Below are positions 25,315 to 34,918 of a DNA stretch of 64,000 nt, in pieces. Below the pieces are notes generated by a model. That model worked only from the letters and a program-made list of their open reading frames with translations, was not told where the DNA came from and did no database searches. The stretch is taken from NCBI GenBank assembly GCA_964392175.1, contig CAYMOJ010000007.1:7235-71234 (forward strand), read 5' to 3'. Both the position numbers and the translations under genes were made by a program. The stretch is from Firm-04 sp964392175. Its GTDB lineage: Bacteria > Bacillota > Clostridia > Oscillospirales > Ruminococcaceae. Positions within the stretch are counted from its first letter, which is position 1, and every line of letters begins with the position of its first letter.

Positions 25315-27177
25315 TTAATCATCGGGGAGTTGTGCAATGCGCTCGTGCAGGGCGGTTGCCGTTGCCAAAGAAACCGCTGCGGTCTTGGCAAGATCCTCGA
25401 TGGTGGCAGCTTTTAACTGCGCACGCGTTTTATAGGTCAGTAGTAGCTTGCGTGCCTTTTGCGTGCCGATGCCTTTCACTTCGGTCAGCGTCAGCGCGTA
25501 GCTGTTTTGCTTATGCTTTGCTTTCATATATTGTACAGCGTAGCGGTGCACCTCATCCTGGATGCGAGTGAGCAGAGAAAACGCCCCTGGCTTATCTCGC
25601 AGGGATAATTCGCCACCGTGCACTGCAATGGCTCTGGTGCGGTGTTTGTCGTCTTTGACCATGCCAAACAGCGGCACATTGATTTGCAGCTCCTGCAAAA
25701 TGGGCGCTACAGCCGAAACATGCCCTTTACCGCCGTCCAACAGAATGAGATCCGGCAGAACTGCGAAGCTGTTTTTTGCGGTATCCGGGGCATGGTTATC
25801 AGCGTGGGCAGCTTTGTATTCTGTCAGCCTGCGTCGTATGACCTCCTGCATGGCGGCGTAGTCATTCTGAATTTGAATCTCTTTGATAGAAAAGCGGCGG
25901 TACGCGGATTTTAACGGTCTACCGTTTTCAAATACCACCATGCCTGCCACCATGGCGGCAGAGGACAGATTGGAGATGTCATATGCTTCGATGCGTACCG
26001 GCGGATGGGCAAGCCCCATAATGCGCCCCAGTTCTTCCAACTCCAGCAATTCCTTGCCTGTGCGCCCCGATTGGATGGAGAGCTTTTCACTTGCATTCTG
26101 CTTGGCACGCAGCAACAAACGATGGCGGATACCTTTCTGTGGTACTGCTAGTGTGACGGTATGCCCTGCCTGTGTGCGCAGCATATCGGTGAGCAGTTCC
26201 GGTTCCTCGGGTAATTGCTCCAGTAATACGGTGCGTGGCAGATCTTTGCCGCTTTTTCCGCTGTAATACTGTGGCAGAAATTCATCCAGCGGGCGGTCTG
26301 TCAGCGCATTATCTGTGAGATAGAATGAAGTCTGATCGCAGAGTCTGCCTCCACGATACATCAAAATGGAAACCACCGAAGCTTTGGGAGACTGCGCCAT
26401 TGCGATGCAATCGGTATCCTCAGGGATGGCGTCTATAATATCCTGTGATTCTCCTGCGCGTCGAATGGCACGGATACGGTCGCGCAAACGTGCAGCTTCT
26501 TCAAAATCCAGACGCTCTGCGGCGGCGGTCATGCGTTCTTCCAGCAGGGAGATGGTCTTATCACCGCCGTTTTTCATGAAGCGTACCGCATCGCTGACAG
26601 TTTCGGCATAGGCAGCAGCAGATATTTTGCCGCGACATACGCCCGTACATTGCCCGATGTGGTAATTCAGGCAAGGGCGTTGCTTGCCGAATGCCGACGG
26701 AAAAGATTTGCCACAGGTCGGCAGTTGAAAGAGGCGGTTGACCTCTGCGGCGGTTTGTTTTGCTACAAAGCCACTCATGTACGGGCCCAGATATTCTCCC
26801 GGTGCAGTGGTGCTGACTTCAGCAGTAATACGAGAGAAAGGTGGCGGCGAAATGCGGATATAATGGTAACCCTTATCGTCCTTCAACAGGATGTTATAGG
26901 GTGGCTTGTGCTGCTTGATGAGCGAGCATTCCAGCACGAGTGCCTCGAACTCTGAGCCTGTAACGATGAAATCATAATCATGCACCTGCGAAACCATAGC
27001 AGCGGTTTTTGCCGTATGGTCGGGGTGATCCCGAAAATAGCTTGTGACACGGTTTCGCAGATTTTTCGCTTTGCCAATATACAGGATCTTCTCCTGCTTG
27101 TTCTTCATGATATACACGCCCGGCTCTGCGGTCAGGCGGGCTGTTTTTTCTTGCAGATATGGTAGGCGCGGATTCAT
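25315..27177 (-). CDS. uvrC: Excinuclease ABC subunit C
   Basis: 620 residues. An N-terminal GIY-YIG nuclease (PGVYIMKNKQEKILYIGKAKNL), a UVR motif (~205-240: DKTISLLEERMTAAAERLDFEEAARLRDRI), an RNase H-like C-terminal nuclease (EAYDISNLSSAAMVAGMVVF, LILLDGGKGHVS) and terminal helix-hairpin-helix repeats are all present. It makes the two incisions in nucleotide excision repair. The start overlaps the stop of the upstream membrane-protein gene by four bases. Confidence 0.97.
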   Translation of the reverse strand: MNPRLPYLQEKTARLTAEPGVYIMKNKQEKILYIGKAKNLRNRVTSYFRDHPDHTAKTAAMVSQVHDYDFIVTGSEFEALVLECSLIKQHKPPYNILLKDDKGYHYIRISPPPFSRITAEVSTTAPGEYLGPYMSGFVAKQTAAEVNRLFQLPTCGKSFPSAFGKQRPCLNYHIGQCTGVCRGKISAAAYAETVSDAVRFMKNGGDKTISLLEERMTAAAERLDFEEAARLRDRIRAIRRAGESQDIIDAIPEDTDCIAMAQSPKASVVSILMYRGGRLCDQTSFYLTDNALTDRPLDEFLPQYYSGKSGKDLPRTVLLEQLPEEPELLTDMLRTQAGHTVTLAVPQKGIRHRLLLRAKQNASEKLSIQSGRTGKELLELEELGRIMGLAHPPVRIEAYDISNLSSAAMVAGMVVFENGRPLKSAYRRFSIKEIQIQNDYAAMQEVIRRRLTEYKAAHADNHAPDTAKNSFAVLPDLILLDGGKGHVSAVAPILQELQINVPLFGMVKDDKHRTRAIAVHGGELSLRDKPGAFSLLTRIQDEVHRYAVQYMKAKHKQNSYALTLTEVKGIGTQKARKLLLTYKTRAQLKAATIEDLAKTAAVSLATATALHERIAQLPDD

Positions 27178-28133
27178 AGATCCTGCTCCTCGCTATCGTC
27201 ATTCTCGTAGATTTCATCATCATCGTCCACGCCAAATTCATACTCGAAATCCGCATCATCGGTGAGCTTTGCCACAGGGTCATTCTGCGGGGTGAGCTTT
27301 TGGGCTGCCACAGATGCTTTCTTGCGCAGCCTTTGTGCAATCGTTTCGTGGGGTGGCTCTTGCAGCATGGGGGAATCAGCAAACATCGTAGAAGAAAAAT
27401 CCGTGACCTTTGCCCTGTCACCGTAGCAGTCGATGTCCACCTCTTCGTTGCGCACCAAATGGATCATAGCCGTGAAGAAGAAAATATACGCAAAGGCGTT
27501 GAGAAGGATGCTGGCATACACGCGGTATCCTGCCAACCCCAAAAACATTCCCGCAAGGATTAGGGAGCTGTTGATGATGACGATGGTTTGCAATTTCTTG
27601 CTTTCGGGGGCAAGCATCAGCAGTGAAAGTGATACACCTCCGGAAAAGATCGCGTGGCAGACAGTCAGTGCCAGTGATAGCCCGTTATAGGGAATAAACG
27701 GCAGAAAATCGAATTCCAGCAGCATGAGTATCACTTCTACCACGATATAGCATATCAGGAGAATCTTCATAGGCAAACGCTGCCGCACCAAACGATCAAG
27801 CCACACAACGCAGAGCGTAAAGAATGCAAAGGCGGTTGCTTCAATACCATATGCAACGATCTCAAAGGGAATCACATAATTGCCGTTTTTTGCCAGAGAA
27901 TAGTAATAGATCAGGCAGACGACGATGAACACTACAAATAGGATATTGGCGATGCGTCCAAGCTTCATACAGTCCATAACCGTATATTCACGCTTTGATT
28001 CTACTTTTTGTGCAGGTTCCTGCTTGCGATAGGTCTGTTGTTTCAGCTCTGTCGCCTTGCTGTTCTTTTTTTTCTGACCCGCTGCTTTTTGCTTTGGTAC
28101 GGGTGTATGATTGAGTGGATTGTATTTTGCCAT
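27174..28133 (-). CDS. Unassigned membrane protein with acidic tail
   Basis: 319 residues from the ATG at 28133 (AAGGAGG eight bases upstream; the GTG nine bases earlier lies inside that site). A ~55-residue basic, Lys/Gln-rich N-terminus is followed by about six membrane segments between residues ~60 and ~235. The cytoplasmic end is strongly acidic (DDADFEYEFGVDDDDEIYENDDSEEQ). I do not recognise a named family. It is translationally coupled to uvrC and sits 37 bases after purD; nothing in it suggests a repair role. Confidence 0.75.
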   Translation of the reverse strand: MAKYNPLNHTPVPKQKAAGQKKKNSKATELKQQTYRKQEPAQKVESKREYTVMDCMKLGRIANILFVVFIVVCLIYYYSLAKNGNYVIPFEIVAYGIEATAFAFFTLCVVWLDRLVRQRLPMKILLICYIVVEVILMLLEFDFLPFIPYNGLSLALTVCHAIFSGGVSLSLLMLAPESKKLQTIVIINSSLILAGMFLGLAGYRVYASILLNAFAYIFFFTAMIHLVRNEEVDIDCYGDRAKVTDFSSTMFADSPMLQEPPHETIAQRLRKKASVAAQKLTPQNDPVAKLTDDADFEYEFGVDDDDEIYENDDSEEQDL

Positions 28134-28169
28134 CGGGCGCACCTCCTTCCGTGGGAAAACCTGAACGGT

Positions 28170-29450
28170 TCAACCCTTGGCAGCCAGCGCACGTCGACCG
28201 ATATCAGTGCGCCAGTGTGCAGCCTCAAAAGAGATATCATCTACTGCGGCATATGCCTTTGTAAGGGCATTTTCAAGGGTATCTGCCTGAGCAGTTACGC
28301 CTAAAACTCTGCCACCGTTGGTATAAAACACATCATCTTGCAGCAGTGTTCCTGCATGATATACAGCTGCGGTTTTGTGCTGACCGTTTTCCTCCAGCCC
28401 CATGATCGCCTTATGCTTTTGATATGCGCCCGGGTAACCACCGCTTGCCATAATGACGCAGGCACAAGCACCTTTTTTCCACTGTATGGGCAGATCTGCC
28501 AGTGTTTGATTTTCCACAGCCTCCATGATATCGAGCAGGTCGTTTTCAAGCATCGGCAGCACCACTTGTGTTTCAGGATCACCAAAACGACAATTATATT
28601 CGATCACCTTCACGCCCTTGGGGGTTGCCATCAAACCAAAATACAGGCAGCCACGGAAGCTTCTGCCTTCAGCGTTCATGGCAGCAATGGTGGGCAGAAA
28701 GATCTTCTGCATACATTCTTCGGCAATGGCTTCGGTGTAGTAGGGGTTGGGAGAAACCGTGCCCATGCCGCCGGTATTCTTGCCGTTATCGCCATCCAGT
28801 GCGCGTTTGTGATCCATAGAGGAGATCATGGGAGCAACCGTTTTGCCATCCGTAAAGGCGAGCACGGAGATCTCAGGGCCGGTGAGAAACTCTTCCACTA
28901 CCAGACGGGATCCACTCTCACCGAAGATCTTGTCCTCCATCATGGAATGTACCGCTTCGATGGCTTCGTTCTCATTCTGTGCGATGATCACACCCTTACC
29001 CAGTGCCAAGCCGTCTGCCTTGATGACAGTGGGGTAGCTGTTCTGCTGTTTCAGATAGGCAATGGCAGCATTGGCGTCGGTAAAGACTTCATAGCCTGCG
29101 GTAGGAATCCGGTATTGATGCATCAGGTTTTTAGAGAACACCTTGCTGCCTTCGATGATAGCAGCTGCTTTGGAAGGGCCAAATACCTGAAAGCCATTTT
29201 CGCGAAGCATATCTGCCATGCCCATGACCAACGGATCATCGGGGGCAACAAACACCCAGTCCACGGCGAGTTCCTTTGCCAGTGCCAGTATTCCGTCCAT
29301 ATCGGTTGCGGCAACAGGATAGCAATCGGCAAACTTTGCAATGCCGCCGTTACCGGGGGCACAATACAGCTTTGTGATACGAGGGCTTTCAGCCAGTTTC
29401 ATGATGATGGCGTGTTCTCTGCCACCACCGCCTACAACGAGAACTTTCAT
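28170..29450 (-). CDS. purD: Phosphoribosylamine-glycine ligase
   Basis: 426 residues, ATP-grasp. It shows KVLVVGGGGREHAI at the N-terminus, KADGLALGKGVIIA in the ATP-binding region, the GENG-like DGDNGKNTGGMGTVSP motif, and CRFGDPETQVVLP. It makes GAR from phosphoribosylamine, glycine and ATP. It is the last purine gene of the cluster and is separated from the preceding gene by 221 bases with two strong hairpins. Confidence 0.96.
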   Translation of the reverse strand: MKVLVVGGGGREHAIIMKLAESPRITKLYCAPGNGGIAKFADCYPVAATDMDGILALAKELAVDWVFVAPDDPLVMGMADMLRENGFQVFGPSKAAAIIEGSKVFSKNLMHQYRIPTAGYEVFTDANAAIAYLKQQNSYPTVIKADGLALGKGVIIAQNENEAIEAVHSMMEDKIFGESGSRLVVEEFLTGPEISVLAFTDGKTVAPMISSMDHKRALDGDNGKNTGGMGTVSPNPYYTEAIAEECMQKIFLPTIAAMNAEGRSFRGCLYFGLMATPKGVKVIEYNCRFGDPETQVVLPMLENDLLDIMEAVENQTLADLPIQWKKGACACVIMASGGYPGAYQKHKAIMGLEENGQHKTAAVYHAGTLLQDDVFYTNGGRVLGVTAQADTLENALTKAYAAVDDISFEAAHWRTDIGRRALAAKG

Positions 29451-29670
29451 AGGTGATATCCTTTCAGATGATATGTATTTCAGAGAAAATGATACTGAAT
29501 ACGACGGAATCTACGAAAACGCAATTCCTGTGCAATGCCACATGATGTGATATCTACATATGCCATTGCACAGAAATGGCAGAAGCTGTTTTGGCTGTGT
29601 GGTGCTTTTCGTTTCAAGGTGCATGGTACGGGCGATGCGTGTTGCATCACCCGTACATACACAGTGAAAA
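29451..29670 (-). other. Intercistronic region with two long stem-loops between purH' and purD
   Basis: 220 bases, no gene. Two strong inverted repeats occur. At 29528-29573 CTGTGCAATG pairs with CATTGCACAG around a ~26-base loop that can pair further. At 29627-29655 TACGGGCGATGC pairs with GCATCACCCGTA (one wobble) around a 5-base loop. Neither has a following T run on the minus strand. They could be processing or stability elements, or form part of a purD leader. Confidence 0.6.
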
Positions 29671-30855
29671 TCAGTGGTGGAACAAACGCAGACCGCAGAA
29701 AGCCATAGCGATGCCGTACTTGTTGCATTGCTCGATGACGATATCATCGCGGATAGAGCCACCCGGCTCTACGATGTAGTCTACACCGCTTTTGTGGGCG
29801 CGGTCGATGTTATCGGGGAAGGGGAAGAATGCATCGGAGCCAAGGCACACGCCGGTGTTCTTTGCGATCCATGCCTGCTTCTCCTCTTTGGTGAATACAG
29901 GAGGCTTTACGGTGAACAGACGCTCCCATTCGCCATCCGCTAACACATCCATGTAATCCTCGCCGATATACAAATCAATAGCATTGTCACGGTCAGGGCG
30001 CTTTACATCGTCACGGAAGGGCAAATTCAGCACCTGTGGCGACTGACGCAGCCACCAGTTATCTGCTTTGGTGCCTGCCAGACGGGTGCAGTGGATACGA
30101 GATTGCTGCCCTGCACCGATACCGATTGCCTGACCATCCTTGACATAGCACACAGAGTTGGACTGCGTATATTTCAAGGTGATCAGTGAAATGATGAGAT
30201 CACGTTTTTTTTCTTCCGGAATATCCGTATTCTCGGTGACCATGTTGGTCAGCATCGTCTGCGCGTTGATAGCCAGATCGTTTCTGCCCTGTTCAAAGGT
30301 AATGCCGAACACTTCCTTATGTTCAATGGCGGCGGGCTGATAGTTGGGGTCGATTTGCACGATGTTGTAGTTGCCTTTGCGTTTGGTTTTGAGGATCTCC
30401 AATGCTTCATCGGTATAGCCGGGGGCAATGATGCCATCGGAAACCTCGCGTGCGATCAGCTTTGCTGTGCAGGCATCACACACATCGGAGAGGGAGATCC
30501 AGTCGCCAAAGCTGGACATTCTGTCTGCGCCTCTTGCTCTTGCATAGGCGCTGGCAAGGGGAGAAAGCTCTCCCAGATCATCCACAAAGTAGATTTTTTT
30601 CAACGTATCGGAAAGGGGCAACCCGATTGCCGCACCGGCAGGGGATACATGCTTGAACGAAGTGGCTGCACACAGACCGGTCGCAGCCTTCAATTCAGAT
30701 ACAAGCTGCCAGCCATTCAGGGCATCCAACAGATTGATGTAGCCAGGGTTGCCGGAAAGCACGGTAATGGGCAGATCACTCCCATCGTTCATAAAGATAC
30801 GAGCAGGCTTTTGATTGGGGTTGCAGCCGTATTTCAACAGACGCTCATTTGCCAT
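29671..30855 (-). CDS. purH: Stand-alone AICAR formyltransferase (PurH C-terminal domain type)
   Basis: 394 residues, shorter than bifunctional PurH (~510). It opens directly in the AICAR transformylase part: LKYGCNPNQKPARIF, then ATSFKHVSPAGAAIGLPL with the Lys-His pair of the active site, SFGDWISLSD, and GGSIRDD near the end. The IMP cyclohydrolase domain is missing and is supplied by the PurO-like gene just upstream. It formylates AICAR to FAICAR with 10-formyl-THF. Confidence 0.92.
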   Translation of the reverse strand: MANERLLKYGCNPNQKPARIFMNDGSDLPITVLSGNPGYINLLDALNGWQLVSELKAATGLCAATSFKHVSPAGAAIGLPLSDTLKKIYFVDDLGELSPLASAYARARGADRMSSFGDWISLSDVCDACTAKLIAREVSDGIIAPGYTDEALEILKTKRKGNYNIVQIDPNYQPAAIEHKEVFGITFEQGRNDLAINAQTMLTNMVTENTDIPEEKKRDLIISLITLKYTQSNSVCYVKDGQAIGIGAGQQSRIHCTRLAGTKADNWWLRQSPQVLNLPFRDDVKRPDRDNAIDLYIGEDYMDVLADGEWERLFTVKPPVFTKEEKQAWIAKNTGVCLGSDAFFPFPDNIDRAHKSGVDYIVEPGGSIRDDIVIEQCNKYGIAMAFCGLRLFHH

Positions 30856-30890
30856 AATAACGCTCCGTTTCTCGCCGTATGGCGGTTGAT

Positions 30891-31619
30891 TTATTGATTT
30901 GCAGGCTTGCCATAACGGTTGACGATCTTGCTGACCGCATTGCCGTTAGCGGTGTCAATATAACGCACGAACAGAGAAATCTTGTTTTCGGCGTTCAGAT
31001 TGGTCCATAGCAGAGAGGTGAAGCCTTCAATGTCATCGGGAATGGAAACCAGCTTCGGCTCACCCTGAAAACTGGGCAGCGGATCGCCATCGCCCACATA
31101 GGTGTGAATGAAATGCCCCTGCCCTGCAATGGGATTCTGGTAGGAATAGGTAAAACGTTGACAGGAAGAGGGGTCGCCATTGGCACTTTTGAGAATAGAG
31201 AGTGCATAATTGAATGTATTGTTCTCCAGACGGATAATGCCCGAAATACGGGGGGTATAGTTGGGTGCATCCGGTTCAAATTCTCGTGCGCGCAGACTTT
31301 GCTCAAAGGTGAACTGGTGGTCGAGTCCCTCATAAATGGTATCGGTCTGGTCGCCGTTCGTGACGATGGTCTTGTTGCCAAGCACGCGTACGGGCGAATA
31401 GATGATCAGGGAGGGATCGGTACATTTGCTGGGGTCATGGGCTTCTGTGCGCAGACCTGCGCCATCGGGGACAAAAATACGATTACGGGAGTTTTCGCTT
31501 CTGCCCATAATAAAATAGGCGGCTACGGCATATTTGCCGTTCGCGGAGCGACCGAGGATAATGCCTCTGCCGGGGTAGCTGTTCCCCTGCAACTCCTGTG
31601 CCAGAGAAATCATTGCCAT
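30891..31619 (-). CDS. purO: PurO-like IMP cyclohydrolase
   Basis: 242 residues. NSYPGRGIILGRSANGKYAVAAYFIMGRS and the later PNYTPRISG and FTYSY segments place it in the archaeal-type IMP cyclohydrolase (PurO) family. It would close the ring of FAICAR to IMP, completing the job of the truncated PurH next door. AGGAGG lies nine bases upstream of the ATG. Lying between purN and the formyltransferase, it supports a split terminal step in this purine pathway. Confidence 0.87.
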   Translation of the reverse strand: MAMISLAQELQGNSYPGRGIILGRSANGKYAVAAYFIMGRSENSRNRIFVPDGAGLRTEAHDPSKCTDPSLIIYSPVRVLGNKTIVTNGDQTDTIYEGLDHQFTFEQSLRAREFEPDAPNYTPRISGIIRLENNTFNYALSILKSANGDPSSCQRFTYSYQNPIAGQGHFIHTYVGDGDPLPSFQGEPKLVSIPDDIEGFTSLLWTNLNAENKISLFVRYIDTANGNAVSKIVNRYGKPANQ

Positions 31620-31664
31620 GATATGTTACCTCCTGTATACAATATCGGGGGGATATTGTAAGCG

Positions 31665-32357
31665 TTATTCAGTGATAATTGCCTTGCCGTTTTTTACCCT
31701 GATCTTTCCTTCACAGAACAATTTGACCGCCTGCGGAAGAATCTTCCATTCTGCCTGTTCCATTACGCGCTTTTGTAGGGTTTCGGGGGTATCGTCCGGC
31801 AGAACGTTCACAGACTTTTGCAGAATGATGGGGCCACCATCGCATACCTCAGTGACAAAATGCACTGTAGCACCTGTGACCTTAACGCCCTTTTCCAGTG
31901 CAGCTTCATGGACGTGGAGACCGTAGAAGCCTTTGCCACAAAAGCTGGGAATCAGTGCAGGATGCACATTGATGATCTTGTTTTGGTAAGCGCGGCAGAT
32001 TGAGGGCGAAAGAATGGTCATAAAGCCTGCCTGCACCACCAGATCGGCATATTCCTGATAGAGTGCTTCCATCAGTGCGCTGCTGTATGTTTCCACATCG
32101 GGGAAGGATTTGCGCTGAATGACACGAGTAGGAATACCATGATCCTTAGCGCGCTTCAGCGCATAAGCATCGGGACGAGAGCTGATGACACATTTGATGA
32201 TGCCACCGCCCAGTTCGCCACGTTCCTGCGCATCAATGAGTGCTTGTAGATTGGTGCCACCGCCTGAGACAAGCACCACGATATTCTTGGCGGAAAAGTC
32301 AATGCCTTCCAGCGGATCGACCCAAGGGGTCTGCTCTTGAAGATCCGTTACTGCCAT
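31665..32357 (-). CDS. purN: Phosphoribosylglycinamide formyltransferase
   Basis: 230 residues with an N-terminal extension of ~22 residues before the usual start (NIVVLVSGGGTNLQALID). Catalytic Asn-His in KIINVHPALIPSF and Asp in VTEVCDGGPII are present. The 10-formyl-THF-dependent enzyme makes FGAR from GAR. AAAGGAG precedes the ATG. It sits 22 bases after purM. Confidence 0.95.
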   Translation of the reverse strand: MAVTDLQEQTPWVDPLEGIDFSAKNIVVLVSGGGTNLQALIDAQERGELGGGIIKCVISSRPDAYALKRAKDHGIPTRVIQRKSFPDVETYSSALMEALYQEYADLVVQAGFMTILSPSICRAYQNKIINVHPALIPSFCGKGFYGLHVHEAALEKGVKVTGATVHFVTEVCDGGPIILQKSVNVLPDDTPETLQKRVMEQAEWKILPQAVKLFCEGKIRVKNGKAIITE

Positions 32358-32378
32358 AAGGCGAATCTCCTTTCAGTT

Positions 32379-33425
32379 TTATTCGATGATAACGCCCTCA
32401 TTGCCATCGGTCAACTCACCGAGGATATAGGCAGTTTCGCCTGCTGCCTTCAACACTGCAACCGTACGGTCGGCGTATTCCGGTGCAACGCTTACGATCA
32501 TGCCAACGCCCATATTGAAGGTGTTGAACATATCGCGTTCCGGGATATTACCGGTGCGTGCGATGAGATCGAAGATGGGCAGCACCCGTACGGCGCTGCG
32601 GGGAATCCTTGCAGTGATGCCCGAAGGCAAGCTGCGCGGAATATTCTCATAGAAGCCGCCACCTGTAATGTGAGAAATCGCCTTGACCGGCACCTCCTCA
32701 AGCAGAGAAAGTACAGGCTTCACATAGATGCGAGTGGGAGTCAGCAGAGTGTCGCCCAAGGTGCCACCCAGATCTGCAAACTCGTGAGCAAGGGTCTTTT
32801 CATTGATATCAAAGACCTTTCTGACCAGGGAAAAGCCGTTAGAATGCACACCGCTGGAAGCAATGGCGATCAACACATCGCCAGCCTTTTGAGAATCGGG
32901 CTTGAGGATCTTTTTCTTATCCACAATGCCCACGGCAAAGCCGGCCAGATCGTACTCATCTTCAGGGTAGAAGCCGGGCATTTCGGCGGTTTCGCCGCCC
33001 ACCAGTGCAGCATCGGACTGCACACAGCCCTCTGCGATACCGGAAACGATATCTGCGATGCGCTCCGGAACATTTTTGCCGCAGGCGATATAATCGAGGA
33101 AGCACTGGGGCTTTGCGCCGCAGCAGATGATATCATTGACGCACATTGCAACGCAGTCGATACCGACGGTGTTGTGGCGATCCATCAGAAATGCAAGCTT
33201 CAGCTTGGTACCGACACCATCGGTGCCGGAAACCAGGACAGGTTCCTCCATGCCCTTGAGATCCAGTGCGAACAGACCGCCAAAGCCGCCAATGCCATCC
33301 AGCACGCCTTTGGTCGCAGTGCGCGCGACGTGTTGCTTCATCAGCTCCACTGCGCGATAGCCGGCAGTCACATCAACGCCCGCCTTTTTGTAGCTTTCGG
33401 AATAGCTGTTTTTTCCGTGTTCCAT
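32379..33425 (-). CDS. purM: Phosphoribosylformylglycinamidine cyclo-ligase
   Basis: 348 residues from the ATG at 33425 (AAAGGATG upstream). SYKKAGVDVTAGYRAVELMK at the start, the ATP-site VSGTDGVGTKLKLAF, VNDIICCGAKPQCFLDY, and HITGGGFYENIPR are PurM hallmarks. It makes AIR from FGAM. It follows purF by 41 bases. Confidence 0.97.
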   Translation of the reverse strand: MEHGKNSYSESYKKAGVDVTAGYRAVELMKQHVARTATKGVLDGIGGFGGLFALDLKGMEEPVLVSGTDGVGTKLKLAFLMDRHNTVGIDCVAMCVNDIICCGAKPQCFLDYIACGKNVPERIADIVSGIAEGCVQSDAALVGGETAEMPGFYPEDEYDLAGFAVGIVDKKKILKPDSQKAGDVLIAIASSGVHSNGFSLVRKVFDINEKTLAHEFADLGGTLGDTLLTPTRIYVKPVLSLLEEVPVKAISHITGGGFYENIPRSLPSGITARIPRSAVRVLPIFDLIARTGNIPERDMFNTFNMGVGMIVSVAPEYADRTVAVLKAAGETAYILGELTDGNEGVIIE

Positions 33426-33465
33426 TCCGTAACATCCTTTCGTTATGAATGATAGGGGCAAAGAA

Positions 33466-34917
33466 TCAATCTTCTCTGCCTGTCCAGCAGTAGGTGCAAA
33501 GCATATCGGGGTCAATGCCTACGGCTTTTTGCACATCTGCCAGCAGATGATACTTGAGCGAGGTGAAATTGAGGCGTTTTGCGATCTCATCCACCATTGC
33601 CTGATAGCGTTCAGAATTGTCAGTGCAGTATTCCTGCAAATAGCGGTCATCGCCATCGAAGTCGCGGATGACCTGTCTTGCAATTAAATCCATTTCTGAT
33701 TTCGAACGAGAAAAGTTCAAGTACTTGCACCCGAACATACTGGGCGGGCTAGCCGAACGCACATGAACTTCTTTTGCGCCATGATTGTAGAGAAAATCTA
33801 CCGTTTCGCGCATCTGCGTGCCACGGACAATAGAGTCATCAAGAAACAGCAGCCGTTTGTCACGAATGAGATCCTCCACAGGAATCAACTTCATTTTGGC
33901 GATGAGATTGCGCAGGGACTGGTGTGCCGGCATGAAGCTGCGCGGCCATGTAGGGGTATACTTAATGAATGGTCTTGCAAAGCGGATGCCACTTTCGTTG
34001 GCGTAGCCAATTGCGTGACCGTTGCCCGAATCGGGAATACCCGCTACATAATCCACCTCAATGCCCCGATCACGTTTTGCAAGCAGCGCACCGCAGCGGT
34101 TGCGCATGATCTCCACATTCACGCCTTCATAGCAGGAGGTGGTATAGCCGTAGTAGATCCATAAAAAGGTACAGATCTTCATTTTTTTGTTTGGCTCCAT
34201 GACCGTTTCGCAAGAGTTGGGCGTCATAAATACGATCTCGCCGGGGCCGAGGTCGCGTACATAGTGGTAGCCCATGTTCAGATACGAGAACGATTCAAAG
34301 CAGGCGCAATAAGCCTCTGGCGTTTGTGAAAACTCGTTTGCCTCGCGCTTACCGAGAATAATAGGTGTTCTGCCCATCAGGTCGCGAGCAGCATAAATGC
34401 CCTCAGCGGTCATCAGCAACAAGGTCAGTGAGCCATCGATCTTTGACTGCGCATATCGAATGCCCTCCGGGATGGTATCACACTGATTGATCAATGCTGC
34501 GACCAACTCTGTGTTATTGATGACGCTGCCGCTGGATTCGGTAAAGTGGCTTGCACCGCTTCGAAACACCTCATCCACCAGCTCGTTGACATTATTGATC
34601 CTACCGACGATGGTCAGTGCGTAGCTGCCCAAGTGAGAGCGGATCATCAGGGGCTGCGGTTCGGTATCGCTGATACAGCCGATGCCCATGCAAGGGGATT
34701 CATCGGCAAAATCCTTGTAATAATCGTTAAAATCGTTTTCAAATTTGGTGCGGAAGGGGGCGTTTTCGATGTTGTGAATCGCGCGCAGGAAGCCTTTTGT
34801 CGGGTGATAAAGGGAAAGACCGCCGCGTCTTGCGCCCAAATGGGTGTGATAATCCGTACCAAAGAACAGATCCTCTACGCAGTTTTTGCGGGAGGTAACG
34901 CCAAAAAGACCGCCCAT
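33466..34917 (-). CDS. purF: Amidophosphoribosyltransferase-like protein lacking the N-terminal cysteine
   Basis: 483 residues. The PRTase half is intact: LFLDDSIVRGTQMRETV (PRPP loop), VHVRSASPP and a late CTYCWTG pair. The glutaminase half is atypical: it starts MGGLFGV, where canonical PurF has MCGIFGI with Cys2 as the amide-hydrolysing nucleophile, and HRGQ is replaced by RRGG. I recall a Clostridia/Bacteroides subgroup with the same MGG start. Without the cysteine it should not hydrolyse glutamine by the usual route; it may use ammonia or be a paralogue of a canonical PurF. It is encoded one base after purC. Confidence 0.88.
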   Translation of the reverse strand: MGGLFGVTSRKNCVEDLFFGTDYHTHLGARRGGLSLYHPTKGFLRAIHNIENAPFRTKFENDFNDYYKDFADESPCMGIGCISDTEPQPLMIRSHLGSYALTIVGRINNVNELVDEVFRSGASHFTESSGSVINNTELVAALINQCDTIPEGIRYAQSKIDGSLTLLLMTAEGIYAARDLMGRTPIILGKREANEFSQTPEAYCACFESFSYLNMGYHYVRDLGPGEIVFMTPNSCETVMEPNKKMKICTFLWIYYGYTTSCYEGVNVEIMRNRCGALLAKRDRGIEVDYVAGIPDSGNGHAIGYANESGIRFARPFIKYTPTWPRSFMPAHQSLRNLIAKMKLIPVEDLIRDKRLLFLDDSIVRGTQMRETVDFLYNHGAKEVHVRSASPPSMFGCKYLNFSRSKSEMDLIARQVIRDFDGDDRYLQEYCTDNSERYQAMVDEIAKRLNFTSLKYHLLADVQKAVGIDPDMLCTYCWTGRED

Positions 34918-34918
34918 A

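Noticed and set aside
28338..33452. Long plus-strand open frames opposite purD and purM
   Set aside because: Antisense shadows of conserved purine genes, with no recognisable domains.
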